Shown in pieces: positions 42,174 to 50,605 of a stretch of 64,000 bases of DNA. Source of the stretch: Actinomycetes bacterium (GTDB taxonomy: Bacteria > Actinomycetota > Coriobacteriia > Coriobacteriales > JAEZZM01); the NCBI GenBank assembly GCA_023418575.1, contig JAEZZM010000043.1, positions 1-64,000 on the forward strand, in the 5' to 3' direction. Position 1 is the stretch's first letter. Each line of letters opens with the position of its first letter. A program made the position numbers and the translations under genes. Under the pieces are notes generated by a model. That model did not search any database. It saw only the letters and a list, made by a program, of their open reading frames with translations, and was not told the DNA's origin.

Positions 42174-44171
42174 ATGATGATTGAGGGACGTGTCCTGGGA
42201 GGACGCTACCAAATTCAAGATAAAATTGGGTCAGGAGGTATGGCCGCTGTTTTTAGAGGCATTGATAATGTCTTAGGCAGAACCGTTGCCATAAAAGTAA
42301 TGCTGCCTCAGTATGCATCTGATCCTACCTTTGCTGCGCGCTTTAGGCAGGAGGCTCAAGCTGCAGCAGCCCTCACAAGCCCTTATATTGTAAGTGTCTA
42401 TGACTGGGGTCAAGACGGAGATACCTACTACATTGTTATGGAGTATATCCGAGGCACTGATCTAAAAAGTGGTATTAGAACACACGGGGCCCTAGCTCCT
42501 CGCAAGGTAGCTCAAATTGGAGCTCAGGTTTGTGCTGCTTTAAGCGTTGCTCATAAGCATGAGATTATCCACCGTGATATTAAGCCGCAAAATATCATGA
42601 TTCAGCCTGATGGCACGGCAAAGGTCATGGATTTTGGTATTGCACGTGCAAAGAATTCGCATCTCACACAAACCAATTCTGTACTTGGTACTGCTCACTA
42701 CGTCTCTCCAGAGCAAACACAAGGAAAAGAATTAGGTGCTGAAAGTGATCTATATTCTTTGGGCGTTGTGATGTATGAAGCTGTCACAGGGCAGGTTCCC
42801 TTTGATGGTGATGAGGCTATAACCGTTGCCTTAAAGCATGTAAACGAAAAGCCCGTGGCACCTTCTGAGCGTAACTCAAAAGTTGATGATGAATTTGAGG
42901 CCATCATCTTAAAATGCATGCAAAAAGATCCAAGCACGCGTTTTCATAGTGCTGATGAATTAAGGCGTGTACTTAATAACTATATTGCCGGAAGACCCAC
43001 CGGCATCTTAAGTGCAAGCCAGGCTCCTACAACCGTTTTAGCTCCTGGAACCAGCGCTATTCCCGCTGAATCTACACGTGTTATGCCTTCGCGTCCCCAA
43101 GCTAACCGTGTTGGCATGGGAGGGGCAGCTCACAGCACTGCTCATATTTATGACACCTATAACTATACCGGAGAAATTAAACGCAAGCCTGTATGGCCCA
43201 TTATTGTAGGCGCTTTGGCTGCCATAGTAGTTATTGCATTAGCAGTGGTATTTCTCTTACAACAATCCAGCAGGTCCCTTAAAACGGTGCCAAACCTTAT
43301 TGGTTATGATGAGATAGCTGCTACAAAAGCTATAGAGCAGGCAGGCTTTGTTAAGGGTGATGTTTCAAGCAGCTATAGTAACACGGCAAAAAGTGGTACG
43401 GTTATTGATCAGGATCCAGATCAAGGAATAGAACGAGCCACTAATACAAAGATAAACATTGTTCTCTCAAAAGGCCCAGCTCCCAAAGAATCTGTTCTCA
43501 TCCCCAATATTGTAGAAATGGACCAGGTGCAGGCCGAGAAAACCTTGCGTGAAAAGAAGCTGGTACCAGTTGGTGGTGGCACCGCCTATGACGATAAGGT
43601 CCCCGCTGGAAAAATCATTAGCCAAAATCCCGTTGCTGGATCTAAGGCTGTTGAAGGTGACCAGGTAAGCTATATAATCTCCCTGGGTACTGAAAATAAG
43701 AATATCCCCAATGTGGTGGGTAAAAAACTTGATGATGCAAAATCTGAGCTTGAAGCTGCTGGTTTTAAGGTGGAGAGCAAGGAAGATTATTCTTACCAGG
43801 TAGAAGCTGGAAGAGTTATCTCTCAAAGTCCAGAATCTGGCTCAACAGCTGCTAAGGACTCTGTAGTTAAACTAGTAGTCTCTAAAGGCGGAGCAGAAGT
43901 TGCTACGCCCAATGTGGTAGGCATGAGCAAAGATCGGGCAGTTGCCGCTCTACATGATGCAGGTTTTAAAGTTAGTGTAGAAGAAAGCGTCTTTGGCTCA
44001 AGTGGAAAGGTAATCTCTCAAGAGCCGCGCGCTGGTGAAAGCATTAAACCTGGTAGCAAGATTACTATCACCGTAGAAGCTGGGCCTTATGGTTCTTCAG
44101 GAGGATCTGGAGGAGACAGCTCAGCAAGCTCATCTTCGGGATCTGGAAATGGTGGAGGATTTGGAAATTAA
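42174..44171 (+). CDS. pknB: PASTA-domain Ser/Thr protein kinase
   Basis: 665 residues, ATGATG start with GGAGAG upstream. Kinase domain (about 10-270): VAIKVML, catalytic HRDIKPQNIM, DFGIARA and GTAHYVSPEQ are all canonical. A membrane helix (about 344-365) leads to four PASTA repeats (each beginning VPNLIG, IPNIVE, IPNVVG, TPNVVG), which bind muropeptides outside. The C-terminus is a Gly/Ser tail. It senses cell-wall fragments and phosphorylates division proteins. The tail overlaps the convergent 44130..44555 gene by 42 bases. Confidence 0.95.
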   Translation: MMIEGRVLGGRYQIQDKIGSGGMAAVFRGIDNVLGRTVAIKVMLPQYASDPTFAARFRQEAQAAAALTSPYIVSVYDWGQDGDTYYIVMEYIRGTDLKSGIRTHGALAPRKVAQIGAQVCAALSVAHKHEIIHRDIKPQNIMIQPDGTAKVMDFGIARAKNSHLTQTNSVLGTAHYVSPEQTQGKELGAESDLYSLGVVMYEAVTGQVPFDGDEAITVALKHVNEKPVAPSERNSKVDDEFEAIILKCMQKDPSTRFHSADELRRVLNNYIAGRPTGILSASQAPTTVLAPGTSAIPAESTRVMPSRPQANRVGMGGAAHSTAHIYDTYNYTGEIKRKPVWPIIVGALAAIVVIALAVVFLLQQSSRSLKTVPNLIGYDEIAATKAIEQAGFVKGDVSSSYSNTAKSGTVIDQDPDQGIERATNTKINIVLSKGPAPKESVLIPNIVEMDQVQAEKTLREKKLVPVGGGTAYDDKVPAGKIISQNPVAGSKAVEGDQVSYIISLGTENKNIPNVVGKKLDDAKSELEAAGFKVESKEDYSYQVEAGRVISQSPESGSTAAKDSVVKLVVSKGGAEVATPNVVGMSKDRAVAALHDAGFKVSVEESVFGSSGKVISQEPRAGESIKPGSKITITVEAGPYGSSGGSGGDSSASSSSGSGNGGGFGN

Positions 44172-44555
44172 TCCAGCATACATAATTGTGAATAGTGATA
44201 TAAGAATAAAGCACAGTAGATTAGCTGGATAAACCCGTTTTTCTGGATCTGCAATTAACAGCATATATACCAGCAAGCACAGAGAGCTCAACACCAGGGT
44301 GAGAGCTCTCTTTCTTTTTGTGAGCACAAGGGCTATTGAGAAAAGCAGCGCTATTAACGCCAAGATAAGAGCACATAGATATATGTGCTCTATTTGCATG
44401 TAAGCTTGCAAGCTACGCTTAAATACCACTAGGCTGCGCGCCACACCCATGCGTATCTCAGTAAAATAATTCAAGGCAGCAAAGACAAGAAGCGTAAGAA
44501 AAAGCAGCGTTTTGATAAGATAGCCGGATGCTGTATAAAGATCTACTTTTTCCAT
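44130..44555 (-). CDS. hypothetical four-helix membrane protein
   Basis: 141 residues with about four hydrophobic segments (TLLFLTLLVFAALNYF, IYLCALILALIALLFSIALVL, LTLVLSSLCLLVYMLLIA, LLCFILISLFTIMYAGLI) and a basic end. The start has only a weak ribosome-binding site. Its 3' end overlaps the pknB tail. No family recognised. Confidence 0.6.
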   Translation of the reverse strand: MEKVDLYTASGYLIKTLLFLTLLVFAALNYFTEIRMGVARSLVVFKRSLQAYMQIEHIYLCALILALIALLFSIALVLTKRKRALTLVLSSLCLLVYMLLIADPEKRVYPANLLCFILISLFTIMYAGLISKSSTISRSRR

Positions 44556-44582
44556 AGCTGCTTTTTCATACCTTTAAGCCAT

Positions 44583-45710
44583 TTACTTCTTAGGCTTTGC
44601 TTTATCAGTGCTCAAAGCTTCAACAGTGGTTTCTTGAATGCTTCCAGTCTTAGGATCACCAAGCTGAACCTTGTTTTGAGGACCCATTTGCCACTGGAAC
44701 CAGCCGCCATCATAAATACTTACATTTTTTAGACCATTTTGATAGGCGATAAGGAAGGGGATGCTGGCTCTCCATCCAGTTCCACAATAAAATGAGATCT
44801 CATTATTATGAATATCTGCACCATATTCCTTAAGATAGTTATTTACTTTCTCAAGATTAACTGCAGTACCATCTGGATTGGCATAACTTCCATCATCAGT
44901 ATCATGTCCCCAAATAGCACCCAAAGGTTCACCTGCACGATCAATGTAGGTATATCCAGAAGTATTGCCCAAAAATTCCTCATGACTTCTAATTGAGACA
45001 AGCTTAAAGTTTTTATCTTGCGCTAGTTTATCTTTAACCTGATCAATGCTTAAGAAGAATTCTGGATGTGCAGGAACAGTAGTCCCAAAGCTCTTTGCTG
45101 GTTTTGCTTCGTTGCGGCTAGTCTCAACCGGATAAGAAGCCTTAAGCCATGCATCATAGCCGCCATCAAGCACCTTTACATTTTCAACACCAGCCCAAAG
45201 TAGTGCTACTGCTGCACGCTCATCTCCAGAGAACACGGCGTTTTCTCCATAGCACACAACGGTGGTGTCCTTAGTAATACCAAGCTTCAATAAAAGCTCT
45301 TCAATCTCTTGTGGGCTTCTATAGTTCCACATTTCATCAGATTCAATAAGATCAGTATTTAAATGAAGAGCTCCTGGAATATGACTCTTGTTGTAGGTGG
45401 GACTTGCTGCCTCATCTCCCCAAGAAACCTCTAGAATGACATAATTGCTTGATTCAGGATATGCACCAGCAATAAGATTATTAAGCCACTCGGAGCTGGC
45501 ATAAACTTGTTGTCTATCTAAATTCTTTAAATCAGTAGCCTTAAATTGTGTTTGGCTCTGGCTCTGGCTTTGGCTCTGGCTTTGCGCTTGATCCGCAGTG
45601 GGATCTGATGTTTGAGCAGATTGTTGGCAAGCTGCAAGCGTAAGACTGCTAGCAAGTAAGGCCGTTAAAACGCAGCTTGCACAGAGTTTTTGAACTTTCT
45701 TAGTATTCAC
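44583..45710 (-). CDS. rhodanese-type sulfurtransferase lipoprotein
   Basis: 375 residues. Lipoprotein signal (SLTLAAC, lipid Cys near 28), then a Ser/Gln repeat linker (SQSQSQSQSQTQ) encoded by six-base DNA repeats at about 45545-45590. Two rhodanese domains follow (about 60-185 and 205-345). The second has the active-site loop ISFYCGTGWRAS with catalytic Cys; the first has VVCYGENAV with a degraded loop. Exported tandem rhodaneses of this type transfer sulfur or handle thiosulfate or cyanide; the exact role here is unknown. Confidence 0.87.
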   Translation of the reverse strand: MNTKKVQKLCASCVLTALLASSLTLAACQQSAQTSDPTADQAQSQSQSQSQSQTQFKATDLKNLDRQQVYASSEWLNNLIAGAYPESSNYVILEVSWGDEAASPTYNKSHIPGALHLNTDLIESDEMWNYRSPQEIEELLLKLGITKDTTVVCYGENAVFSGDERAAVALLWAGVENVKVLDGGYDAWLKASYPVETSRNEAKPAKSFGTTVPAHPEFFLSIDQVKDKLAQDKNFKLVSIRSHEEFLGNTSGYTYIDRAGEPLGAIWGHDTDDGSYANPDGTAVNLEKVNNYLKEYGADIHNNEISFYCGTGWRASIPFLIAYQNGLKNVSIYDGGWFQWQMGPQNKVQLGDPKTGSIQETTVEALSTDKAKPKK

Positions 45711-45891
45711 GAAAGCTCCCCCTTTTTTAATAGTTCATGTGTCAAACATAAGGCTTATTTGCCACGCTTTTCATCTTAGCTTGAGTATTGTGAAGCTATA
45801 AGAATGTCTCAATAGTATTTAGATTCTAAATACTGAAAAGCAATTATTTTTGCTTAGTATCTCTAGCAAGAGCACGTATAATAATGCTTAA

Positions 45892-45927
45892 CAAAAAAGC
45901 CAGCAGGCAAGATGCTTACTGGCTTAA
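45892..45927 (-). terminator. terminator after tRNA-Arg(CCT)
   Basis: On the minus strand AAGCCAG and CTGGCTT close a 15-base loop and are followed by TTTTGT. It lies directly after the leftward tRNA-Arg. Confidence 0.75.
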
Positions 45928-45935
45928 TTATTATA

Positions 45936-46011
45936 TGGTGCCCCCGGGCCGATTCGAACGGCCGACACCCGCTTTAGGAGAGCGGTGCTCTATCCCCTGA
46001 GCTACGAAGGC
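45936..46011 (-). tRNA. tRNA-Arg(CCT)
   Basis: Reverse strand: acceptor GCCTTCG/CGGGGGC (two G-U pairs), anticodon stem CCGCT/AGCGG with loop CTCCTAA giving anticodon CCT, T arm GGCCGTTCGAATCGGCC, encoded CCA. It decodes AGG. Confidence 0.94.
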
Positions 46012-46112
46012 AGGCTAACTCATTATATAAGCTCAAAGCTCTTATCGCAAGTTATGCACACCTAGGCATGGGCCTCGATATTGGTAGATCTAGACTACTA
46101 AGGAGCAAGATT

Positions 46113-47468
46113 ATGACCCTATTACCAGCAGAACACTATCAACATATTAGTCCAGAGCGCGCTATTAGCTCAAAAAGTTATGAGCGCTATAACATTAAAC
46201 GTGGATTAAGAAATGCGGATGGTACCGGTGTTTTAGCTGGTATTACCACCGTTTCTAATGTACATGGCTATGTAATGATAGATGATGAGCTACAGGCAGA
46301 TGAAGGTAAGCTTACCATTAGAGGCTATGATCTGCATGAGCTGGTAAACAGGGCGCAGCAAGAAGAACGCTTTGGCTTTGAGGAGCTTGTTTATCTACTC
46401 TTATTTACCAAGCTTCCCAATGAACAAGAATTACATGAACTTTACAGCGCACTTGATTCAAAGCGAGACCTACCTGACGGTTTTGTGCACTCTTTGCTTC
46501 TTACTGCCCCCTCAAATAACACCATGAATATGATGGCGCGCTCCATTTTAAATCTTTATGCCTATGATGAGCATCCCGACAGCTTTTCACTGGAGCATGA
46601 AATTGACACGGCCTTATCGCTCATTTCAAGATTACCGCGCATTGCCCCCTTATCATATTATGCTCATCGCCATGCAAAAAAAGAGGGCGAGATGATCTGG
46701 CATCCTGCAAAAGATGGTCTCTCAACTGCTGAAACTATTTTGTACATGCTACGAGAAGATAAAGAGTGGAGCCCTCAAGAGGCGCGTATGCTTGACGTTT
46801 TGCTCATGGTGCATGCTGAGCATGGTGGCGGTAACAACTCAAGCTTTACCTGTAGATGTCTATCCTCATCTGGTACTGACCCTTATTCTGCCTATGCTGG
46901 AGCTATAGGATCGCTTAAAGGGCCCAAGCATGGTGGAGCTAACTTGCAGGTATTAAAAATGACTCAAGATCTTATGGACTCTCTTGATGATTGGACTAAG
47001 CCCAAAAACGTACAGGGCTATCTTAAGAAGCTCCTAGCAAAGGAAGCTTTTGATAGAAGCGGTCTTATCTATGGCATGGGTCACGCCGTCTATACCTTAT
47101 CAGATCCTAGGACCGTTATTTGCAAAGACTACGCCTCAAAACTAGCCCAAGAGCTTGGAGGGATATGGCTTGATCGCTATAAGCTATTGGAGTGTATTGA
47201 AGATGAAGCCAAAGAGCTTATCATGCAAAAACGTGAGGGCGATAAACCCGTCTGCGCAAATATAGATTTATATTCAGGGCTTATATATGAAATGCTCCAG
47301 ATTCCTCATGAGCTCTTTACTCCCCTGTTTGCTATGGCGCGCCTGGCAGGCTGGTCGGCGCATCGTTTTGAAGAGCTCATGTTTAGCAAGCGCATCATAA
47401 GGCCAGGCTACAAAAGCATAGTTAAATCCCAGCCTTATATTGCACTCAAAGAGCGTGATCAGCAGTAG
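46113..47468 (+). CDS. gltA: citrate synthase
   Basis: 451 residues from ATG 46113, which has AAGGAG eight bases upstream; an ATG at 46068 is possible but has no site. Family motifs: HAEHGGGNNSSFTCR, KGPKHGGAN, and GMGHAVY with the catalytic His residues, and NIDLYSGLIYEML near the end. It condenses oxaloacetate and acetyl-CoA. No other TCA gene is adjacent, so it may support glutamate synthesis in a fermentative or anaerobic-respiring cell. Confidence 0.94.
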   Translation: MTLLPAEHYQHISPERAISSKSYERYNIKRGLRNADGTGVLAGITTVSNVHGYVMIDDELQADEGKLTIRGYDLHELVNRAQQEERFGFEELVYLLLFTKLPNEQELHELYSALDSKRDLPDGFVHSLLLTAPSNNTMNMMARSILNLYAYDEHPDSFSLEHEIDTALSLISRLPRIAPLSYYAHRHAKKEGEMIWHPAKDGLSTAETILYMLREDKEWSPQEARMLDVLLMVHAEHGGGNNSSFTCRCLSSSGTDPYSAYAGAIGSLKGPKHGGANLQVLKMTQDLMDSLDDWTKPKNVQGYLKKLLAKEAFDRSGLIYGMGHAVYTLSDPRTVICKDYASKLAQELGGIWLDRYKLLECIEDEAKELIMQKREGDKPVCANIDLYSGLIYEMLQIPHELFTPLFAMARLAGWSAHRFEELMFSKRIIRPGYKSIVKSQPYIALKERDQQ

Positions 47469-47568
47469 TGCTTAGGGGGGCGTTCAAGGACCGGCTAAAC
47501 CTTACAAGGCAATTTAATGACACTAGAGCAGTGCCTCAAGGCTGCAGGCGCTCAAGGCAAGAGACCCG

Positions 47569-48618
47569 CTACTGCTCTTCTCGCCCTATCTCACGCTTTT
47601 GCTGAACCTCATAGCTGCGACCTGTAAGTTTAGAGTAAAGACGCCCGTCATCTAAGATGTTAAATAATGAATCAATTTTGTTTTCGTCTGTGTATGGAAA
47701 GCGCAGTTTAAGACCCTCTTCTTGGCTGCGCTCAAAGACGTAGCCCCAAGCTTCTTCTTCATTAGCTTGGGCAAAACGCTCCATAAAAGCGCTTGTTTTA
47801 TAAAGCGCTTCATCATTTTTCTTAAGTTTAGTTAGCTTCCGACGCAATTTTTTGGGGTTTTCAGTAAGCATATCAATTAACATGCCTTCAGACTCACTAA
47901 ATATTGCATCAGCAATTTCCCTAAAAGCCTCATCTGTCTGCTCATACATCTTGGAAGTAAAACGAGTTGCCTGCTCAAAGTAAAACTTGTTAAAAATAAA
48001 CAACTTGGTATCAACAAGAAGAAAGTCTATATCCTCATCAAACTCAAAATAAGACTTTTTTGCTGCCTTAAGTTTTCCCTCTTCAAAATAGACACCAACC
48101 GTTGGGAAATGATCTTCTTTAATTCTCTTTGCAAGACGTCTAGGGAAAATTTTTCTACCATGGACACAAAAGAGCTTTTGCCCGTCAAGCTCAAAATCAT
48201 GTTCCACCAGATAAAAGCTTCCTTTTCGAGCCTCATCAATGTCCTTGGTGATTTCATAATCATTTCTCTTAATTCGCTTAATAAGATCATTAAAGATTTC
48301 ATTATGCTCTTCAAGATCAATAAACATGACCGAGGTTTTGCCATCTGCTAGATAATCATATGCACGCAAATCTCTTAATGACACTGCCGCTATCTTATCT
48401 TTCAAGCTTTGCGATAAGAACTGCCCCACATCTAAAGCATCTTGTTGCAACTGATAAATTTGGCTGCCTGCTTCTATTGAAAACTCTTCACCATCTTCTG
48501 CTTCATCATCTTGTGAGGAGCTTTTCAAACTCATATCCACAAGATACACCTGTGCATTCCAGAGTTTTTCACTTGAAGAAAGTTCTAATAATTTTGACCA
48601 GATTACCCGTGCTTCCAA
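47569..48618 (-). CDS. possible KwaB/DUF4868-type protein
   Basis: 349 residues, soluble, charged. TTG start (48618) with AGAGG seven bases upstream. The region FPTVGVYFEEGKLKAAKKSY and DFLLVDTKLFIFNKFYFEQATRF resembles the DUF4868 domain found in KwaB of the Kiwa phage-defence system. The N-terminal part is a mixed fold with an acidic insert (DDEAEDGEEF). No KwaA membrane partner is adjacent, so a complete Kiwa system is not present here. The family call rests on remembered motif shape only. Confidence 0.45.
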   Translation of the reverse strand: MEARVIWSKLLELSSSEKLWNAQVYLVDMSLKSSSQDDEAEDGEEFSIEAGSQIYQLQQDALDVGQFLSQSLKDKIAAVSLRDLRAYDYLADGKTSVMFIDLEEHNEIFNDLIKRIKRNDYEITKDIDEARKGSFYLVEHDFELDGQKLFCVHGRKIFPRRLAKRIKEDHFPTVGVYFEEGKLKAAKKSYFEFDEDIDFLLVDTKLFIFNKFYFEQATRFTSKMYEQTDEAFREIADAIFSESEGMLIDMLTENPKKLRRKLTKLKKNDEALYKTSAFMERFAQANEEEAWGYVFERSQEEGLKLRFPYTDENKIDSLFNILDDGRLYSKLTGRSYEVQQKREIGREEQ

Positions 48619-48735
48619 GCCTTTTCCTCTCTTGTCTCATCATCTTATGTAGTTAGCTATTATATCTTAGTCCTCTTTTTGAGCTAAAGATTGATGAAAC
48701 AAAGCAATTAAAAAACTTGAGCCCCTTAGTATAGT

Positions 48736-48777
48736 AAAAATAAAACTCCCCCCAGCTCTTATATGCCAGGAGGAGTA
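48736..48777 (-). terminator. terminator after the surface protein gene
   Basis: On the minus strand ACTCCTCCTGGC and GCTGGGGGGAGT (with G-U pairs) enclose an eight-base loop and are followed by TTTTATTTTT. Confidence 0.75.
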
Positions 48778-48818
48778 TATGTATCCGATAAAAACGGGTG
48801 TGTATTACTTAGTTGTCA

Positions 48819-50486
48819 CTAATCTTTCTTAAACCCAAGGCGACGCGCCCATGCCAGACTTGCTGCACCCATTGCAGCCATTATACCTGCTACGCTCAGC
48901 ATTGATGAGTCAGAAGTTTGTGGTAACTTACCAGACTTGATCTGCTGTTTTGCTTTCTTGGCAGGCTTTTCTGCTGACTCTTGCTTGCTTTCATTATCTG
49001 CCAAAAGAACAGGGTTTTCCTTAGTAGAAACATTCAAGAAACTGCTTGCAAAACCGCCGGCACTAAGCTCAGGTTTTTTATTTGCTGTTGTATCATCAGC
49101 AGGCTTTGAGGCCTCAAGATTTAAAGAATCACTGCCCACTGAGCTGCCATGTTTATCTGTAGAGTCAGGCTGTACTCCATCTGCAGGCTGGGCTTCCTCT
49201 TTAGGCTGGGCTTCCTCTTTAGGCTGAGCTCCATCTGCAGGCTGGGCTTCACCCTCATCTTTTGGCTGATTTTCTGCTGAATCCTTATCTGAATCCTTAT
49301 CTGCTGGCTTGCTATCTTTTGGCTGATCATCTTTTGCTAGATCTTCACCTTCATTTGGCTTAACTTCGCCTGCAGGCTCAACATCTTCACTAGCTTCAGC
49401 ACCATTTTCCGCTTTTGGATCAGTTTGGTCAGTTGCCTCTGCTCCAGGCTCAGTGCCCGTATCAGTTCCAGGCTTGGTCTCTGGAGTAGTGCCATCCGGT
49501 GCAGGCACAACGACCTTATCGTCTTCTTCCCTTTCTCCATTTCCATTTGGATCAGGATTCTCAACACCAGCGCCAGGGGCAGGCTCTCTAACTTCCCCTC
49601 CTCCATCTTCTTTTGGAGCTTCAGATTTCTCAACTGCCTCTAAAGCAGTCTTGCTCTCCTCAGAAATTCGCTTGATGTTTTTAAGAGCAGCATCGATCTT
49701 CTCGCCATCAGCACCGGTTCCACCAGCAGAGTGATCTGTGTTAATACCATCAAGCTCAGCTAAAGCGTCATCTAAAAGCTTCTTAAGCTGTTCTTTTTCC
49801 TGCTCAGAATAATGCTGTTCCTTCTCATTGTCTGCAGCCAGCAGATCATTGTAGCGCTCTTGCAGCTCTTCTTTTGCTACTTCCTTCTCATACTGAGCAA
49901 GAGTTGAATAAATGCTTTGCGATAAGACCTGGGTCTGATCATACTGAGTAGCATAATTACCCTTGAGCTCTCTCATTTCTTCTTTAAGCTGTTCTTTATA
50001 TTGAGCAAGCTTTTCTTTTACCTTTTCATTACTGGCGCGCTCAATACCGCTGTTAACATGAGTCTCCACATTAGTTAAGGCACGCTCTAAGGCATCGGTC
50101 TCTTGCTTTTCAAGCTCTGCACGCAGCTCAGCCAAAGCACGATCTTTAGCCTCATTTACTTCTTGAGCTGTTGAATAAAAACCATCTTGAATCTCAGAAT
50201 TCTTTTGGTTAAATGTCTCTAAAAAGAGGTTAAAGTAGCTGTGGTCTGTTGCATCAAGCTTAAAGCTTGCCTCTTGCTTAATTGCTTCAAGCTGCTTTTT
50301 AGCCTCAAATTTGGCTTTTTCAACCGTATTTTCCTCAGCTGCGTCTCCATCACCTTCTAAAACAGGTAGAGGGGCAGCAGCAAAAGCGCTCTTATAGTCT
50401 GCATTGGGACTACTAAGGGCTAGCAAAGCTACGGCGGCTGTAGCGCATACCAGGCTTGGGTAAATGATTAAATCTTTTTTCTTCAT
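48819..50486 (-). CDS. LPxTG-like cell-wall-anchored surface protein
   Basis: 555 residues. Signal peptide (about 1-35, LVCATAAVALLALSS), a helical, Lys/Glu/Gln-rich domain (about 60-270) with long coiled-coil stretches, and a Pro/Glu/Asp-rich low-complexity stalk (about 280-490) with AQPKEEAQPKEEAQPADG repeats. The C-terminus carries KLPQTSD, a hydrophobic helix (MLSVAGIMAAMGAASLAWA) and RRLGFKKD, a sortase signal in which the last motif residue is Ser, not Gly. It has its own terminator. Likely a surface adhesin-like stalk; ligand unknown. Confidence 0.82.
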   Translation of the reverse strand: MKKKDLIIYPSLVCATAAVALLALSSPNADYKSAFAAAPLPVLEGDGDAAEENTVEKAKFEAKKQLEAIKQEASFKLDATDHSYFNLFLETFNQKNSEIQDGFYSTAQEVNEAKDRALAELRAELEKQETDALERALTNVETHVNSGIERASNEKVKEKLAQYKEQLKEEMRELKGNYATQYDQTQVLSQSIYSTLAQYEKEVAKEELQERYNDLLAADNEKEQHYSEQEKEQLKKLLDDALAELDGINTDHSAGGTGADGEKIDAALKNIKRISEESKTALEAVEKSEAPKEDGGGEVREPAPGAGVENPDPNGNGEREEDDKVVVPAPDGTTPETKPGTDTGTEPGAEATDQTDPKAENGAEASEDVEPAGEVKPNEGEDLAKDDQPKDSKPADKDSDKDSAENQPKDEGEAQPADGAQPKEEAQPKEEAQPADGVQPDSTDKHGSSVGSDSLNLEASKPADDTTANKKPELSAGGFASSFLNVSTKENPVLLADNESKQESAEKPAKKAKQQIKSGKLPQTSDSSMLSVAGIMAAMGAASLAWARRLGFKKD

Positions 50487-50605
50487 ACTCCACCAATCTA
50501 TGAACTATCCAATAAAGATAGCTAGGACTAGAACTATCACAATCTAACACAATCAATAAAAAAGACTAAATAATAAGTGTACGAATATGATTAACACTCA
50601 GTATA

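Noticed and set aside
49337..49734. Long frames on both strands within the surface-protein stalk
   Set aside because: Low-complexity repeats leave other frames open by composition; no starts or motifs.
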